From: Citrobacter amalonaticus
Lineage (GTDB): Bacteria > Pseudomonadota > Gammaproteobacteria > Enterobacterales > Enterobacteriaceae
Direction: 5' to 3'
DNA length: 64,000 nt
Assembly (NCBI RefSeq): GCF_018252635.1
Contig: NZ_JAGTXM010000003.1
Location: forward strand, 496,001 to 560,000
Shown: piece after piece, positions 17,194-30,331 of the stretch
Layout: the number at the start of each line of letters is the position of its first letter
Position numbering within the stretch: the stretch's first letter is position 1
Notes under the pieces: model-generated
What the model was told of the DNA's origin: nothing
Database searches by the model: none
Seen by the model: only the letters and a program-made list of their open reading frames with translations
Position numbers and translations under genes: made by a program

Positions 17194-18034
17194 AGCGTTT
17201 GTTTTCCTTTGCAGACAATGTGGCTTCCACCACACGCATCGCTTCTACGGTTTCTTTGACGTCATGGACACGAATGATCTGCGCCCCTTGCATAGCAGCA
17301 ATGACCGCACAGGCAAGGCTACCGCTCAGACGCTCTGATGGCCCCACATTGAGCAGTTGGCCCACCATCGATTTACGTGACATTCCCACCAGCAGCGGCA
17401 GGTTAAAATGGTGAAATTCAGCCAGTCGCGCCAGTAATGTATAGTTGTGGGAGAGATTTTTACCGAAACCGAATCCCGGGTCGAGCAACAATTTCTCTTT
17501 TGCGATGCCAGCCCTTTCACAACGTGCTATTTGCTCAATAAAGTAGCGATTCACCTCTGCAAACACGTCCTCATATTTGGGTGCTTCCTGCATGGTCTTC
17601 GGTTGCCCCTGCATATGCATCAGACAAACCGGCAAACCAGTTTCTGCCGCCGCCTCCAGTGCACCGGGTTCAGAGAGCGAGCGAATATCGTTAATGATGT
17701 GAGCGCCCACTCTTGCCGATTCGCGGATCACTTCAGGCTTTGAGGTATCGACAGAAATCCAGACTTCAAAACGTTGGGCAATCGCCTCAACCACCGGGAT
17801 AACACGCGCGAGTTCTTCTTCCACACTCACATCCGCCGCGCCAGGACGCGTAGACTCACCACCGACATCAATGATGGTTGCCCCGGCATTAATCATCAGA
17901 TTGGCGTGCTTCACCGCGTCAATCAGCGTGTTATGCGTTCCACCATCCGAGAAAGAGTCCGGCGTGACGTTAAGGATCCCCATCACATGAGGATGGCTGA
18001 GATCCAGTGAAGTGCCCTGAGCGTAGAGTTTCAT
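17186..18034 (-). CDS. folP: Dihydropteroate synthase
   Basis: 282 residues, the E. coli length. It joins p-aminobenzoate to 6-hydroxymethyl-dihydropterin diphosphate in folate synthesis and is the sulfonamide target. Signature [15 protein letters not shown] near residue 18 and [19 protein letters not shown] near 50 are intact. The ATG at 18034 gives the standard N-terminus [17 protein letters not shown]. It sits between ftsH (with a terminator in the gap) and glmM (8-base overlap). Confidence 0.97.
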   Translation of the reverse strand: MKLYAQGTSLDLSHPHVMGILNVTPDSFSDGGTHNTLIDAVKHANLMINAGATIIDVGGESTRPGAADVSVEEELARVIPVVEAIAQRFEVWISVDTSKPEVIRESARVGAHIINDIRSLSEPGALEAAAETGLPVCLMHMQGQPKTMQEAPKYEDVFAEVNRYFIEQIARCERAGIAKEKLLLDPGFGFGKNLSHNYTLLARLAEFHHFNLPLLVGMSRKSMVGQLLNVGPSERLSGSLACAVIAAMQGAQIIRVHDVKETVEAMRVVEATLSAKENKRYE

Positions 18035-18062
18035 GGTGTTGTCCCTGGTAGAAATTAATAAT

Positions 18063-18092
18063 AAAAAACCCCGGAGCAAGCCCCAGGGTTTT
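18063..18092 (-). terminator. Intrinsic terminator between ftsH and folP
   Basis: Minus strand AACCCTGGGGCTTGCTCCGGGGTTTTTTATT: strong G-C stem, short loop and six T. It lies in the 89-bp gap, so folP-glmM expression needs readthrough or a promoter of its own. Confidence 0.75.
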
Positions 18093-18123
18093 CAATAAAA
18101 ACGCAGTCATCAACAACGGTGAC

Positions 18124-20064
18124 TTATTTGTCGCCTAACTGCTCTGACATGGTATTACCTGGGTTCGGCGTGCGCGGTTCATCAACCGGACGCGGCGCAC
18201 GAGGTGTGCCATTGTTGTCAGAATTGTTAGAGCCCGGTTCTTCCCAGCCAGCTGGCGGGCGAACATCGCGGCGAGCCATCAGGTCATCAATCTGCGGCGC
18301 ATCAATGGTCTCATATTTCATGAGCGCATCTTTCATGGCGTGCAGGATGTCCATATTGTCATTCAGGAGTTGACGCGCACGATTGTAGTTACGCTCAATC
18401 AGCGCTTTCACTTCCTGGTCGATGATACGCGCGGTTTCATCGGACATATGTTTCGCTTTTGCAACGCTACGGCCGAGGAAAACTTCACCCTCTTCTTCCG
18501 CGTACAGCAACGGACCGAGTTTGTCAGAGAAGCCCCACTGGGTCACCATGTTACGCGCCAGGTTAGTCGCAACCTTAATGTCGTTCGATGCACCGGTAGA
18601 AACATGTTCCACACCGTAGATGATCTCTTCTGCCAGACGACCGCCATACAGTGTGGAGATCTGGCTTTCCAGTTTCTGACGGCTGGCGCTGATCGCGTCG
18701 CCTTCAGGCAGGAAGAAGGTCACACCCAGCGCACGACCGCGCGGGATAATCGTCACTTTATGCACCGGATCGTGTTCCGGTACCAGGCGACCGATAATCG
18801 CGTGGCCTGCTTCGTGATAAGCGGTCGATTCTTTCTGCGCTTCCGTCATCACCATGGAGCGACGTTCCGCACCCATCATGATTTTGTCTTTCGCTTTTTC
18901 GAACTCAACCATCGACACGACACGTTTATTGCCACGAGCCGCAAACAGCGCCGCTTCGTTCACCAGGTTCGCCAGGTCCGCACCAGAGAAGCCCGGCGTA
19001 CCACGAGCAATGATTGCTGCGTCGATATCCGGCGCCAGCGGTACACGACGCATATGGACTTTCAGGATCTGTTCACGACCACGCACATCCGGCAAGCCGA
19101 CCACAACCTGACGGTCGAAACGGCCTGGACGCAGCAGCGCAGGGTCCAGAACGTCCGGACGGTTAGTTGCCGCGATAACGATGATACCTTCGTTACCTTC
19201 GAAACCATCCATCTCAACCAGCATCTGGTTCAGGGTCTGTTCACGCTCATCATGACCGCCACCCAGACCTGCGCCACGCTGGCGACCTACGGCATCGATT
19301 TCATCGATGAAGATAATGCACGGAGCGGCTTTCTTGGCCTGTTCGAACATGTCACGCACACGAGATGCACCCACACCGACGAACATTTCCACGAAGTCAG
19401 AACCGGAAATCGTAAAGAAAGGAACCTTCGCTTCACCTGCAATGGCTTTCGCCAGCAAGGTTTTACCGGTACCCGGAGGACCGACCATCAGGACGCCTTT
19501 CGGGATTTTACCGCCCAGTTTCTGGAAGCGGCTCGGTTCGCGCAGGTATTCAACCAGTTCCGCTACCTCTTCTTTCGCTTCGTCACAACCTGCGACGTCG
19601 GCAAAAGTGGTTTTAATCTGATCTTCCGTCAGCATGCGCGCTTTGCTCTTACCGAACGACATGGCACCTTTGCCACCGCCGCCCTGCATCTGACGCATAA
19701 AGAAGATCCAGACGCCGATCAACAGCAGCATCGGGAACCAGGAAATGAAGATGGAAGCCAGCAGGCTCGGTTCTTCTGGTGGTTCACCCACAACCTTGAC
19801 GTTCTTAGTCAGCAGGTTATCAAGCAGCTTCGGATCGTTTACCGGAATGTAAGTCGTGTAACGGTTACTATCTTTCTTGGTAACGTTGATCTCACGCCCG
19901 TTGATACGTGCTTCACGAACCTGGTCGTTGTTGACCTCTTGCAGGAAGGTAGAGTAATCCACCTTACGGCCATTAGACTCGCTGGGCCCAAAGCTCTGGA
20001 ATACTGACATCAGCACAACGGCAATGACCAGCCAGAGTATTAGGTTTTTCGCCATGTCACTCAA
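18124..20064 (-). CDS. ftsH: ATP-dependent zinc metalloprotease FtsH
   Basis: Membrane AAA+ protease that degrades LpxC, sigma-32 and unassembled SecY. Two N-terminal helices flank a periplasmic domain. Then come Walker A GPPGTGKT, Walker [18 protein letters not shown], the second region of homology, and the zinc site HEAGH. The protein is 646 residues from the TTG at 20064, or 643 from the ATG at 20055 ([10 protein letters not shown]). AAGAGG lies eight bases before the TTG and 17 before the ATG, which favours the TTG, but this is uncertain. The periplasmic and AAA parts match E. coli almost exactly; the C-terminal tail ([16 protein letters not shown]) is the least conserved. Confidence 0.97.
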   Translation of the reverse strand: MSDMAKNLILWLVIAVVLMSVFQSFGPSESNGRKVDYSTFLQEVNNDQVREARINGREINVTKKDSNRYTTYIPVNDPKLLDNLLTKNVKVVGEPPEEPSLLASIFISWFPMLLLIGVWIFFMRQMQGGGGKGAMSFGKSKARMLTEDQIKTTFADVAGCDEAKEEVAELVEYLREPSRFQKLGGKIPKGVLMVGPPGTGKTLLAKAIAGEAKVPFFTISGSDFVEMFVGVGASRVRDMFEQAKKAAPCIIFIDEIDAVGRQRGAGLGGGHDEREQTLNQMLVEMDGFEGNEGIIVIAATNRPDVLDPALLRPGRFDRQVVVGLPDVRGREQILKVHMRRVPLAPDIDAAIIARGTPGFSGADLANLVNEAALFAARGNKRVVSMVEFEKAKDKIMMGAERRSMVMTEAQKESTAYHEAGHAIIGRLVPEHDPVHKVTIIPRGRALGVTFFLPEGDAISASRQKLESQISTLYGGRLAEEIIYGVEHVSTGASNDIKVATNLARNMVTQWGFSDKLGPLLYAEEEGEVFLGRSVAKAKHMSDETARIIDQEVKALIERNYNRARQLLNDNMDILHAMKDALMKYETIDAPQIDDLMARRDVRPPAGWEEPGSNNSDNNGTPRAPRPVDEPRTPNPGNTMSEQLGDK

Positions 20065-20154
20065 GGGATTAACCTCTTATTACAACTGTGTTAAAAACAG
20101 CGTCAGGATACTCTATATCCAGCGTCTTTCAAACTTTCGTCTGAAATCGACCAG

Positions 20155-20784
20155 TTATGGTTTACGCCCGGTCGCTACAATATACACTTCACGCGAACGT
20201 GCGCGAGAAGAGTCCGGCTTACGAACTTTCACCTTCGTAAACAGGGAGCGAATTTCCCTAAGGTACTCATCGAAACCTTCGCCCTGGAACACCTTCACAA
20301 CAAAACTGCCACCCGGCGCTAGCACATCACGACACATTTCTAACGCCAGTTCCACCAGATACATGGCACGGGGGATATCCACCGCCGGTGTTCCGCTCAT
20401 GTTTGGCGCCATATCTGACATGACAACCTGAACCTTACTGTCACCCACGCGTTCCAGCAGCGCTTTCATGACAAGTTCATCACGAAAATCGCCCTGAAGA
20501 AAGTCCACACCAACGATAGGATCCATAGGTAAAAGATCACAAGCGATGATACGGCCTTTGCCGCCAATCTGCGAGACCACGTACTGTGACCAGCCTCCTG
20601 GCGCAGCACCGAGATCGACTACCGTCATCCCCGGCTTAAAAAGTTTGTCACTTTGCTGTATTTCATCAAGTTTAAACCAGGCACGGGAACGCAACCCCTT
20701 TTTCTGTGCCTCTTGAACATATTTATCGCTAAAGTGTTCCTGAAGCCAGCGACTCGAGCTGGCAGAACGCTTCTTACCTGTCAT
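20155..20784 (-). CDS. rlmE: 23S rRNA 2'-O-ribose methyltransferase (U2552)
   Basis: 209 residues, E. coli RlmE (FtsJ/RrmJ) length. It methylates U2552 of the A loop during late 50S assembly. The SAM-binding motif [14 protein letters not shown] is clear, and the K-D-K-E set can be placed (Lys in [10 protein letters not shown], Asp in MSDMAPN, Lys in [10 protein letters not shown]). It lies 90 bp upstream of ftsH on the same strand, the known heat-inducible rlmE-ftsH pair. Confidence 0.97.
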   Translation of the reverse strand: MTGKKRSASSSRWLQEHFSDKYVQEAQKKGLRSRAWFKLDEIQQSDKLFKPGMTVVDLGAAPGGWSQYVVSQIGGKGRIIACDLLPMDPIVGVDFLQGDFRDELVMKALLERVGDSKVQVVMSDMAPNMSGTPAVDIPRAMYLVELALEMCRDVLAPGGSFVVKVFQGEGFDEYLREIRSLFTKVKVRKPDSSRARSREVYIVATGRKP

Positions 20785-20910
20785 TTAACTTTCCCATCGG
20801 GGCAGAACATCGTTGCCATACGGCGTAAATTTCCACGCACTATTTGGCGATATATGGGAGATGGCGGTAGAATGACCCGTTTTCAATCCCAACGTAAGCA
20901 AAAATATACG

Positions 20911-21204
20911 ATGAATCTGAGTACTAAACAAAAACAGCACCTGAAAGGTCTGGCACATCCGCTCAAGCCGGTCGTTATGCTTGGCAACAATGGTTTGACC
21001 GAAGGGGTACTGGCCGAGATTGAACAAGCGTTAGAGCACCATGAACTTATCAAGGTGAAAGTCGCGTCTGAAGATCGCGAAACAAAAACCTTGATCGTGG
21101 ACGCTATCGTGCGCGAAACCGGCGCCTGTAATGTACAGGTCATCGGTAAAATGCTGGTGCTTTATCGCCCGAGTAAAGAACGCAAAATCTCGCTGCCGCG
21201 CTAA
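20911..21204 (+). CDS. yhbY: CRM-domain RNA-binding protein YhbY
   Basis: 97 residues: a single CRM (chloroplast RNA splicing and ribosome maturation) domain with the GxxG loop MLGNNGLTEG. It associates with pre-50S particles. The ATG at 20911 gives MNLSTKQKQHLKGLAHPLKP, matching E. coli. Divergent from rlmE, with a terminator shared with greA downstream. Confidence 0.95.
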   Translation: MNLSTKQKQHLKGLAHPLKPVVMLGNNGLTEGVLAEIEQALEHHELIKVKVASEDRETKTLIVDAIVRETGACNVQVIGKMLVLYRPSKERKISLPR

Positions 21205-21293
21205 GAATATCCTAAAGTCGAACACAAAACCTGTGTAAAACGAGGGATTTCCCGCAAGCAGGAGAGCAAAATGCCACGCTCTCTTCGTTGATA

Positions 21294-21318
21294 AAAGGCC
21301 GCTATGCGGCCTTTTTCC
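21294..21318 (+). terminator. Intrinsic terminator between yhbY and greA
   Basis: AAAGGCCGCTATGCGGCCTTTTTCCTTTC: eight-pair stem with T tracts; the A run on the other side lets it serve greA from the opposite strand. Confidence 0.8.
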
Positions 21319-21349
21319 TTTCTTTACAATACATCAACATCTTGAGCAC

Positions 21350-21826
21350 TTACAGGTATTCTACCTTAGTGACTTCATATTCCACTTCACCGCCCGGCGT
21401 TTTGATCACCACGACGTCATCCTGTTCTTTGCCAATCAGACCACGGGCAATCGGCGAGTTGACGGAAATCAGGTTCTGTTTGAAGTCCGCTTCGTCATCG
21501 CCCACGATACGCCAGGTCTGCTCTTCATCGTTATCAAGGTTCAAAACGGTGACTGTGGCACCAAAGACAACGCGGCCGTTATTCGGCATTTTGGTGACAT
21601 CGATGACCTGCGCATTCGACAGCTTAGCTTCGATGTCTTTGATACGACCTTCACAGAACCCTTGCTGTTCGCGCGCTGCGTGATATTCCGCATTCTCTTT
21701 CAGATCGCCATGCTCACGCGCTTCGGCAATAGCGGCGATAATTTCAGGGCGGCGCACAGATTTCAGATAATCCAGCTCTTCGCGTAATTTTTCTGCACCA
21801 CGTAAGGTCATCGGAATCGCTTGCAT
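21350..21826 (-). CDS. greA: Transcription elongation factor GreA
   Basis: 158 residues, E. coli length. GreA enters the secondary channel of RNA polymerase and triggers cleavage of backtracked RNA. The N-terminal coiled coil runs about residues 1-75 with the acidic tip residues in [20 protein letters not shown]; the C-terminal globular domain ends [12 protein letters not shown]. The leader carries a terminator (see the GraL entry). Confidence 0.97.
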   Translation of the reverse strand: MQAIPMTLRGAEKLREELDYLKSVRRPEIIAAIAEAREHGDLKENAEYHAAREQQGFCEGRIKDIEAKLSNAQVIDVTKMPNNGRVVFGATVTVLNLDNDEEQTWRIVGDDEADFKQNLISVNSPIARGLIGKEQDDVVVIKTPGGEVEYEVTKVEYL

Positions 21827-21918
21827 TTGTTATACCTCTTGAACATTCCTGTAGGGGGCGATCGTTCCACCCCGGCTGTTAAGCCTGCCCCGGTATAGCG
21901 TCATACCTGGGCCAGAAG

Positions 21919-21953
21919 CAAAAAAATACCGACCCGGACGCAAGGTCCAGGTC
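21919..21953 (-). terminator. Terminator in the greA leader
   Basis: Minus strand GACCTGGACCTTGCGTCCGGGTC then GGTATTTTTTT: long G-C stem with seven T, about 95 bases before the greA ATG. Confidence 0.75.
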
Positions 21954-21975
21954 AGCTACAATTCTTAATTTGATA
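21919..21975 (-). ncRNA. GraL-like leader RNA of greA
   Basis: In E. coli the greA leader gives short GraL RNAs by early termination. The position, strand and terminator (21919-21953) match that layout. The 5' end is not defined by sequence, so the upper boundary is approximate. The claim rests on the terminator and synteny. Confidence 0.45.
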
Positions 21976-22072
21976 CTCATTTTACCCTGGAGTTCCCTAT
22001 GGGTCATCGTTTACTTTCCAGGGCATTGCGCCGTAGTATGACGGCTTGTTTCCAGGTTGTTAGCGCGAGATT

Positions 22073-23506
22073 ATGCGATTTTCCAGATTTATCATCGGAT
22101 TGACCACCAGTGTTGCGTTCGGCGTTCAGGCCGCGAACGTTGACGAGTACATCAACCAGCTTCCAGCCGGGGCCAACCTTGCTCTTATGGTCCAGAAGGT
22201 TGGCGCCCAGACTCCCGCAATTGATTATCATAGTCAGCAAATGGCGCTTCCTGCCAGTACGCAGAAAGTGATTACCGCGCTGGCGGCCCTTATTCAGCTT
22301 GGCCCGGACTTCCGCTTTACAACCACGCTGGAGACCAAAGGCAGCGTTAATGCGGGTATTCTGAAAGGGGACTTAGTTGCGCGATTTGGTGGCGATCCGA
22401 CGCTAAAAAGGCAGGATCTTCGGAATATGGTGGCGAACCTGAAAAAATCAGGCGTCACGCAAATTGCCGGAAATGTTCTTATCGATACCTCTGTGTTTGC
22501 CAGTCATGATAAAGCGCCAGGGTGGCCCTGGAACGACATGGCCCAGTGCTTCAGCGCACCGCCTGCGGCCGCGATTGTCGACAGGAACTGCTTCTCCATT
22601 TCGCTCTACAGCGCGCAAAAAGCGAACGATTTGGCCTATATTCGCGTCGCTTCTTACTATCCGGTCACGATGTTTAGTCAGGTACGCACCCTCGCACGCG
22701 GCTCAGCGGAAGCGCAGTATTGTGAGCTGGACGTCGTTCCGGGCGACTTAAATCGCTTCACGCTGACCGGTTGTCTGCCGCAACGCGCCGACCCTCTCCC
22801 GCTGGCCTTTGCCATCCAGGACGGTGCCAGCTATGCCGGGGCGATCCTGAAAGATGAGTTAAAACAAGCCGGTATTACCTACAGCGGAACATTACTGCGC
22901 CAGACGCAGGTCAATGAGCCAGGTACCATTGTGGCAAGCAAGCAGTCTGCACCGCTGCACGATCTGCTTAAGATTATGCTGAAAAAGTCGGACAACATGA
23001 TTGCCGATACGGTCTTCCGAATGATTGGCCACGCACGGTTTAATGTGCCGGGAACGTGGCGAGCAGGTTCCGATGCCGTGCGGCAGATCCTGCGCCAGCA
23101 GGCAGGGGTAGATATTGGTAACACAATCATTGCCGATGGTTCCGGCTTGTCTCGCCATAACCTGATTGCCCCCGCGACTATGATGCAGGTACTGCAATAC
23201 ATCGCGCAGCATGACAACGAGCTGAACTTCATCTCAATGCTGCCGCTGGCGGGCTATGACGGTTCTCTGCAGTACCGTGCGGGTCTGCATCAGGCAGGTG
23301 TGGATGGTAAGGTTTCCGCAAAAACGGGGTCATTACAGGGGGTATACAACCTGGCGGGCTTTATTACCACCGCCAGCGGACAACGGATGGCGTTTGTGCA
23401 ATATCTGTCGGGTTATGCGGTAGAACCTGCCGATCAGCGTAACCGCCGCATTCCGCTGGTACGCTTCGAGAGTCGGTTGTACAAAGATATTTATCAGAAC
23501 AACTAG
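22073..23506 (+). CDS. dacB: D-alanyl-D-alanine carboxypeptidase/endopeptidase PBP4
   Basis: 477 residues, the E. coli length. A class C penicillin-binding protein that trims and opens peptidoglycan cross-links in the periplasm. Signal peptide MRFSRFIIGLTTSVAFGVQA, then the SxxK motif ASTQK (Ser62, Lys65), SDN in KKSDNMIADTV, and KTG in SAKTGSLQG. The large insert between SxxK and SxN is typical of PBP4. Divergent from greA and convergent with obgE across a BIME. Confidence 0.97.
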   Translation: MRFSRFIIGLTTSVAFGVQAANVDEYINQLPAGANLALMVQKVGAQTPAIDYHSQQMALPASTQKVITALAALIQLGPDFRFTTTLETKGSVNAGILKGDLVARFGGDPTLKRQDLRNMVANLKKSGVTQIAGNVLIDTSVFASHDKAPGWPWNDMAQCFSAPPAAAIVDRNCFSISLYSAQKANDLAYIRVASYYPVTMFSQVRTLARGSAEAQYCELDVVPGDLNRFTLTGCLPQRADPLPLAFAIQDGASYAGAILKDELKQAGITYSGTLLRQTQVNEPGTIVASKQSAPLHDLLKIMLKKSDNMIADTVFRMIGHARFNVPGTWRAGSDAVRQILRQQAGVDIGNTIIADGSGLSRHNLIAPATMMQVLQYIAQHDNELNFISMLPLAGYDGSLQYRAGLHQAGVDGKVSAKTGSLQGVYNLAGFITTASGQRMAFVQYLSGYAVEPADQRNRRIPLVRFESRLYKDIYQNN

Positions 23507-23512
23507 GTGGCA

Positions 23513-23593
23513 TGATGCCGGATGATGACGTTAGCACGTATTATCCGGCCTACATCCCATCGTAGGCCGGATAAACATCAGCGCCATCCGACA
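23513..23593. repeat. REP/BIME between dacB and obgE
   Basis: Two inverted REP units (gatgccggatgatgacgt and taggccggataaacatcagc with partners) in the convergent gap. The gatgccggat/atccggc arms form long hairpins that may protect both mRNA ends. Confidence 0.85.
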
Positions 23594-23599
23594 ATAAGA

Positions 23600-24787
<1,188 letters not shown>

Positions 24788-25753
24788 TCATTCGCCTGAG
24801 CGGGGCTGCGATACCACCGATTCATGCTTACGTAATCCGCCCCAAATACGATGACCAATGGCGGAATACATCGCGCCCGCAACCACGACAAACGCACCGA
24901 GATAACCGAGAAGGTTTAACATCGGTCTGGCGAAGAAATCGGGCCAGGCCATAGATAAAAGATCTGAAAATAACAGCGTAAACAGCGGGGTGAGCGTGAT
25001 TAATGCGCTCACCTGCGCTGCCTGCCATCGCGCCATCGCTTCCGCCAGGGCGCCATATCCTACCAGTGTATTCAGCCCACAGAAAATCAAACAGGCAAGC
25101 TGCCAGTCACTGAGCTGGGCTATTACACCGGGCTTCGCCAGCGGCAACAGCGCCATCGTACATAAAGTGTACAGCAAAAACAGAATCTGCGGCGATGCCA
25201 GACGCCGCAATAACACCTTTTGCGCGACGCCATAACTTACCCAGACCGTAGCCGCACCGACGCCAAAAATGACACCCCAGGTGTAATCGGTCAGCCTGGT
25301 GAAAATTTCGATCAGACTGGTATTGAAGAACATCACCAGTCCGCATAACAGCATTATCGCGCCGACAATCTGCGTTCCGCGCATTTTCTCTTTAAGGATA
25401 AATACGCTTGCGACCATCATCCCCACCGGCGATAGTTGGCCGATCACCTGCGAAGCCGTTGGGCTCAGATACTGCAGTGAAGAGCTAAACAGGATGAAGT
25501 TGCCAAAGAGTCCAGCGGTGGCAATTGCTAACAGGATCAACCAGCGCGACTTGCGGAAAATTCGCAGCGGCGGAAGCTTACGCTTCGCAGCCAGAATCGC
25601 TCCAAGGCCAACACTGGCGATTAAAAAACGGTAAAAAACGATGGTAGGAGGCTCCATTACCTCCAGCACCTGCTTCATAGCAATTGGCAAAGCCCCCCAA
25701 CATACCGCCGTTGTGAGCGCCAAAAGAATACCAATGCCAGCCTGCTGCTTCAT
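24788..25753 (-). CDS. yhbE: EamA/DMT-family inner-membrane transporter YhbE
   Basis: 321 residues with about ten membrane helices arranged as two EamA repeats (LTTAVCWGALPIAMKQVLEV and the second copy GVIFGVGAATVWVSYGVAQK). Drug/metabolite transporter superfamily; substrate unknown. It lies between rpmA and obgE as in E. coli, 15 bp before obgE. Confidence 0.93.
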   Translation of the reverse strand: MKQQAGIGILLALTTAVCWGALPIAMKQVLEVMEPPTIVFYRFLIASVGLGAILAAKRKLPPLRIFRKSRWLILLAIATAGLFGNFILFSSSLQYLSPTASQVIGQLSPVGMMVASVFILKEKMRGTQIVGAIMLLCGLVMFFNTSLIEIFTRLTDYTWGVIFGVGAATVWVSYGVAQKVLLRRLASPQILFLLYTLCTMALLPLAKPGVIAQLSDWQLACLIFCGLNTLVGYGALAEAMARWQAAQVSALITLTPLFTLLFSDLLSMAWPDFFARPMLNLLGYLGAFVVVAGAMYSAIGHRIWGGLRKHESVVSQPRSGE

Positions 25754-25827
25754 GCCCGTTTTCCCTGCAAGGGCTCGTTATCCGGTGCAAAGCGGTTTCA
25801 CGAGCATATTTACCGGTCGTCGAATGT

Positions 25828-25859
25828 AAAAAGCCCCGCAACAGGGTGCGGGGCTTTTA
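25828..25859 (-). terminator. Intrinsic terminator after rpmA
   Basis: Minus strand AAAAGCCCCGCACCCTGTTGCGGGGCTTTTT: stem GCCCCGCA/TGCGGGGC and T5. It limits ribosomal-protein transcripts from reaching yhbE-obgE. Confidence 0.8.
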
Positions 25860-25882
25860 TCCGTTACCGGACCACGAAAAAC

Positions 25883-26140
<258 letters not shown>

Positions 26141-26159
26141 TTAAATCTCTCCTCAGGTC

Positions 26160-26507
<348 letters not shown>

Positions 26508-26543
26508 TCAGAGTGCGCTATAAATATTCACAATAGGGCGCGA

Positions 26544-26572
26544 ATATTACGCAAAACGTGAGTCTTTGACAA
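26544..26572 (-). promoter_or_regulatory. Sigma-70 promoter of rplU-rpmA
   Basis: Minus strand TTGTCA (26567-26572), 17-base spacer, TAATAT (26544-26549), then a GC-rich start region CGCGCCC, as expected for a growth-rate-controlled ribosomal promoter. Confidence 0.7.
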
Positions 26573-26729
26573 GTGCTACAGTCAATACATGAAGAAAAAA
26601 AACACAACGTGTACGGTAACGTTTATCTGCGGCGTTTTTTCAGTACAATCAGCATATATTTCTAACCCTAAACCCTAAGTTACCTTGCCGCATGATGAGG
26701 TAAACGGGGCGAAAAGCCCGGCTTTTGCG

Positions 26730-27701
26730 ATGAATTTAGAAAAAATCAATGAGTTAACCGCGCAAGATATGGCGGGTGTCAATGCGACAATCCTTGAACA
26801 ACTTAATTCCGACGTCCAACTGATCAACCAGTTGGGCTATTACATTGTGAGCGGTGGCGGTAAACGCATTCGCCCGATGATTGCCGTACTCGCGGCGCGC
26901 GCCGTTGGCTATCAGGGAAATGCCCATGTCACGATCGCGGCATTGATCGAATTTATCCACACCGCCACCCTGCTTCATGACGATGTGGTGGATGAATCCG
27001 ATATGCGCCGCGGCAAAGCCACGGCGAACGCCGCGTTTGGTAATGCCGCCAGCGTGCTGGTTGGCGATTTTATCTATACCCGCGCTTTCCAGATGATGAC
27101 CAGCCTCGGCTCGCTGAAAGTGCTGGAAGTGATGTCTGAAGCCGTGAACGTCATTGCTGAAGGTGAAGTCCTGCAGTTAATGAACGTTAATGATCCGGAC
27201 ATTACGGAAGAAAGCTATATGCGCGTGATCTACAGTAAAACAGCGCGTCTGTTTGAAGCGGCGGCGCAGTGTTCCGGTCTGCTTGCGGGCTGCAGTGAAG
27301 CCGAAGAGAAAGGACTGCAGGACTACGGTCGTTATCTGGGCACTGCATTCCAGTTGATTGATGATCTACTGGACTATAACGCCGACGGCGAACAGCTCGG
27401 TAAAAATGTCGGTGATGACCTGAACGAAGGCAAACCGACGTTACCACTGCTGCATGCGATGCGTAACGGCACGCCAGAGCAGGCGCAAATGATTCGCCAT
27501 GCGATCGAGCAAGGCAATGGCCGACACCTCCTGGAGCCCGTGCTGGAAGCGATGAACGCCTGCGGCTCACTGGAATGGACACGCCAGCGTGCGGAAGAAG
27601 AGGCAGACAAAGCCATCGCCGCGCTGCAAGTGCTGCCGGATTCACAATGGCGCGAAGCGTTGATTGGCCTGGCGCATATCGCCGTCCAGCGCGATCGTTA
27701 A
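26730..27701 (+). CDS. ispB: Octaprenyl diphosphate synthase
   Basis: 323 residues, E. coli IspB length. It extends farnesyl diphosphate to the C40 chain used for ubiquinone and menaquinone. First Asp-rich motif LHDDVVDESDMRRG, second motif LIDDLLDYNAD, and GEVLQLMN are in place. The ATG at 26730 gives MNLEKINELTAQDMAGVNA; a more upstream in-frame ATG adds non-homologous residues. Divergent from rplU. Confidence 0.97.
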   Translation: MNLEKINELTAQDMAGVNATILEQLNSDVQLINQLGYYIVSGGGKRIRPMIAVLAARAVGYQGNAHVTIAALIEFIHTATLLHDDVVDESDMRRGKATANAAFGNAASVLVGDFIYTRAFQMMTSLGSLKVLEVMSEAVNVIAEGEVLQLMNVNDPDITEESYMRVIYSKTARLFEAAAQCSGLLAGCSEAEEKGLQDYGRYLGTAFQLIDDLLDYNADGEQLGKNVGDDLNEGKPTLPLLHAMRNGTPEQAQMIRHAIEQGNGRHLLEPVLEAMNACGSLEWTRQRAEEEADKAIAALQVLPDSQWREALIGLAHIAVQRDR

Positions 27702-27927
27702 TAACAATGAAATTATCCCGCCAACCTGCGCGGGATGATTCATGAAAATTCCAATAAAACCAACTCAACCTCTCTACTTGCTGCAAACAAAGCAATAATC
27801 CTTAATAAATTCTGAATATTTAAACTCTTTACTAGAACATATTAGAACATTAATTCTCTGAGCGTATAGTGTCTTCTGCAAATTGATTGCGTAAATCAAC
27901 AATGAATGACCATGAACGAGGGGATAA

Positions 27928-28215
27928 ATGGAGAGCAAACTCATTGACTGGCATCCGGCAGATATCATTGCTGGATTACGTAAAAGAGGGACATCAATGG
28001 CTGCCGAGTCACGCAGAAATGGATTAAGTTCCTCCACGCTGGCAAACGCCTTAACCCGACCGTGGCCGAAAGGCGAACTGATTATTGCAAAAGCGCTCGG
28101 AACGGATCCCTGGGTGATCTGGCCTTCACGTTACCATGACGCGAAAACCCATGCGTTTATCGACAGAACGCGCATGATGCGGGCTGCACGTCGTGACAAG
28201 CAGGATGTAGAGTAA
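27928..28215 (+). CDS. sfsB: Ner-like DNA-binding protein SfsB (Nlp)
   Basis: 95 residues of the phage Ner/Nlp family, starting MESKLIDWHPADIIAGLRKR. A helix-turn-helix is visible (TSMAAESRRNGLSSSTLANA). The E. coli protein activates maltose genes when overexpressed and has no clear normal role. The C-terminal end differs from E. coli, as is usual for this tail. Encoded between ispB and murA, convergent with murA. Confidence 0.93.
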   Translation: MESKLIDWHPADIIAGLRKRGTSMAAESRRNGLSSSTLANALTRPWPKGELIIAKALGTDPWVIWPSRYHDAKTHAFIDRTRMMRAARRDKQDVE

Positions 28216-28269
28216 GGCACAAAGCAGTAGCCCCAGCCACCGGCGTGAGGCTACTGCTTTCATTTACGC

Positions 28270-29550
<1,281 letters not shown>

Positions 29551-29581
29551 TCATCGTCGTTACCGGTGTGTCACCCGTAAC

Positions 29582-29836
29582 TCAAAAACCGTTTAATTTA
29601 CGATCGCGCGCCCACTCTGCGGGGGTATACGCTTTGATCGACAGGGCATGTATGCGGTTGTCCGCAATGTACTCCATCAGCGGCGCATAGATCGACTGCT
29701 GCTTCTTCACCCGGCTCATGCCGTCAAACATCTCACCCACGGCAATAACCTGAAAGTGACTGCCATCGCCAGAGACGTGGACTTCCTGGAGGGAGAGTGC
29801 ATTCATCAGCACGCTCTGAATTTCATTATTTTCCAT
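29582..29836 (-). CDS. ibaG: BolA-family protein IbaG
   Basis: 84 residues of the BolA family: [29 protein letters not shown] and [10 protein letters not shown]. It forms [2Fe-2S] complexes with monothiol glutaredoxin Grx4. The ATG at 29836 gives [17 protein letters not shown], matching E. coli. It lies between mlaB and murA, separated from mlaB by a BIME. Confidence 0.95.
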   Translation of the reverse strand: MENNEIQSVLMNALSLQEVHVSGDGSHFQVIAVGEMFDGMSRVKKQQSIYAPLMEYIADNRIHALSIKAYTPAEWARDRKLNGF

Positions 29837-29940
29837 GGGCTCTTCATTCGTCAGATTGTGAAAACAGCCCAACATATTAGAGCAAAGTTGCGCTGTCATA
29901 AATAAGCATAAGGTCAAGCTGATAAATCATCGCCGCAAAA

Positions 29941-30030
29941 AGCCGGATGGCGACGCTAATGCATCGTATCCGGCCTACGAAACCAGAAATGAAAGGTAGG
30001 CCGGATAAGACGTATACGCCGCCATCCGGC
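29941..30030. repeat. REP/BIME between mlaB and ibaG
   Basis: agccggatggcgacgctaat and taggccggataagacg units in inverted pairs, with atccggc at each end. It sits inside the mlaFEDCB-ibaG-murA gene series, where it could stabilise the upstream mRNA and set apart ibaG-murA. Confidence 0.85.
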
Positions 30031-30035
30031 ATGAA

Positions 30036-30331
30036 TTACAGGCGGGGAAGCACGTCAGCAGGCAAATTATAGAGTTTCGCCAGGGTGAAGACTTTGTCAT
30101 TCACCCCCGTCAGCGACACATTGTTGCCCTGCTTTTTCGCCAGACTGATGAGATGGACCAGTAGCGCCAGTCCCCCTGTATCCACTCGGGACACCTGACT
30201 GAGATCGATACTGGTCACACCGGTCATCGCTTCAGTGCGTGCATCCCACAAAGGATTAAGCACATCCTGGTCCAGTTCGCCCACCAGCACCAGTTGCTCA
30301 CCGTCACGCGTCCAGTTGAGTGACTGAGTCA

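Noticed and set aside
18340-20007. 555-codon open frame on the plus strand
   Set aside because: Antisense to ftsH over almost its full length. The His/Arg/Thr-rich product is typical of the shadow of a GC-rich coding gene, and it has no family likeness.
26660-26680. Telomere-like taaccctaaaccctaagtt before ispB
   Set aside because: Only two and a half copies of a short AT-rich repeat in a promoter gap. A chance likeness to plant telomere repeat; no bacterial meaning expected.
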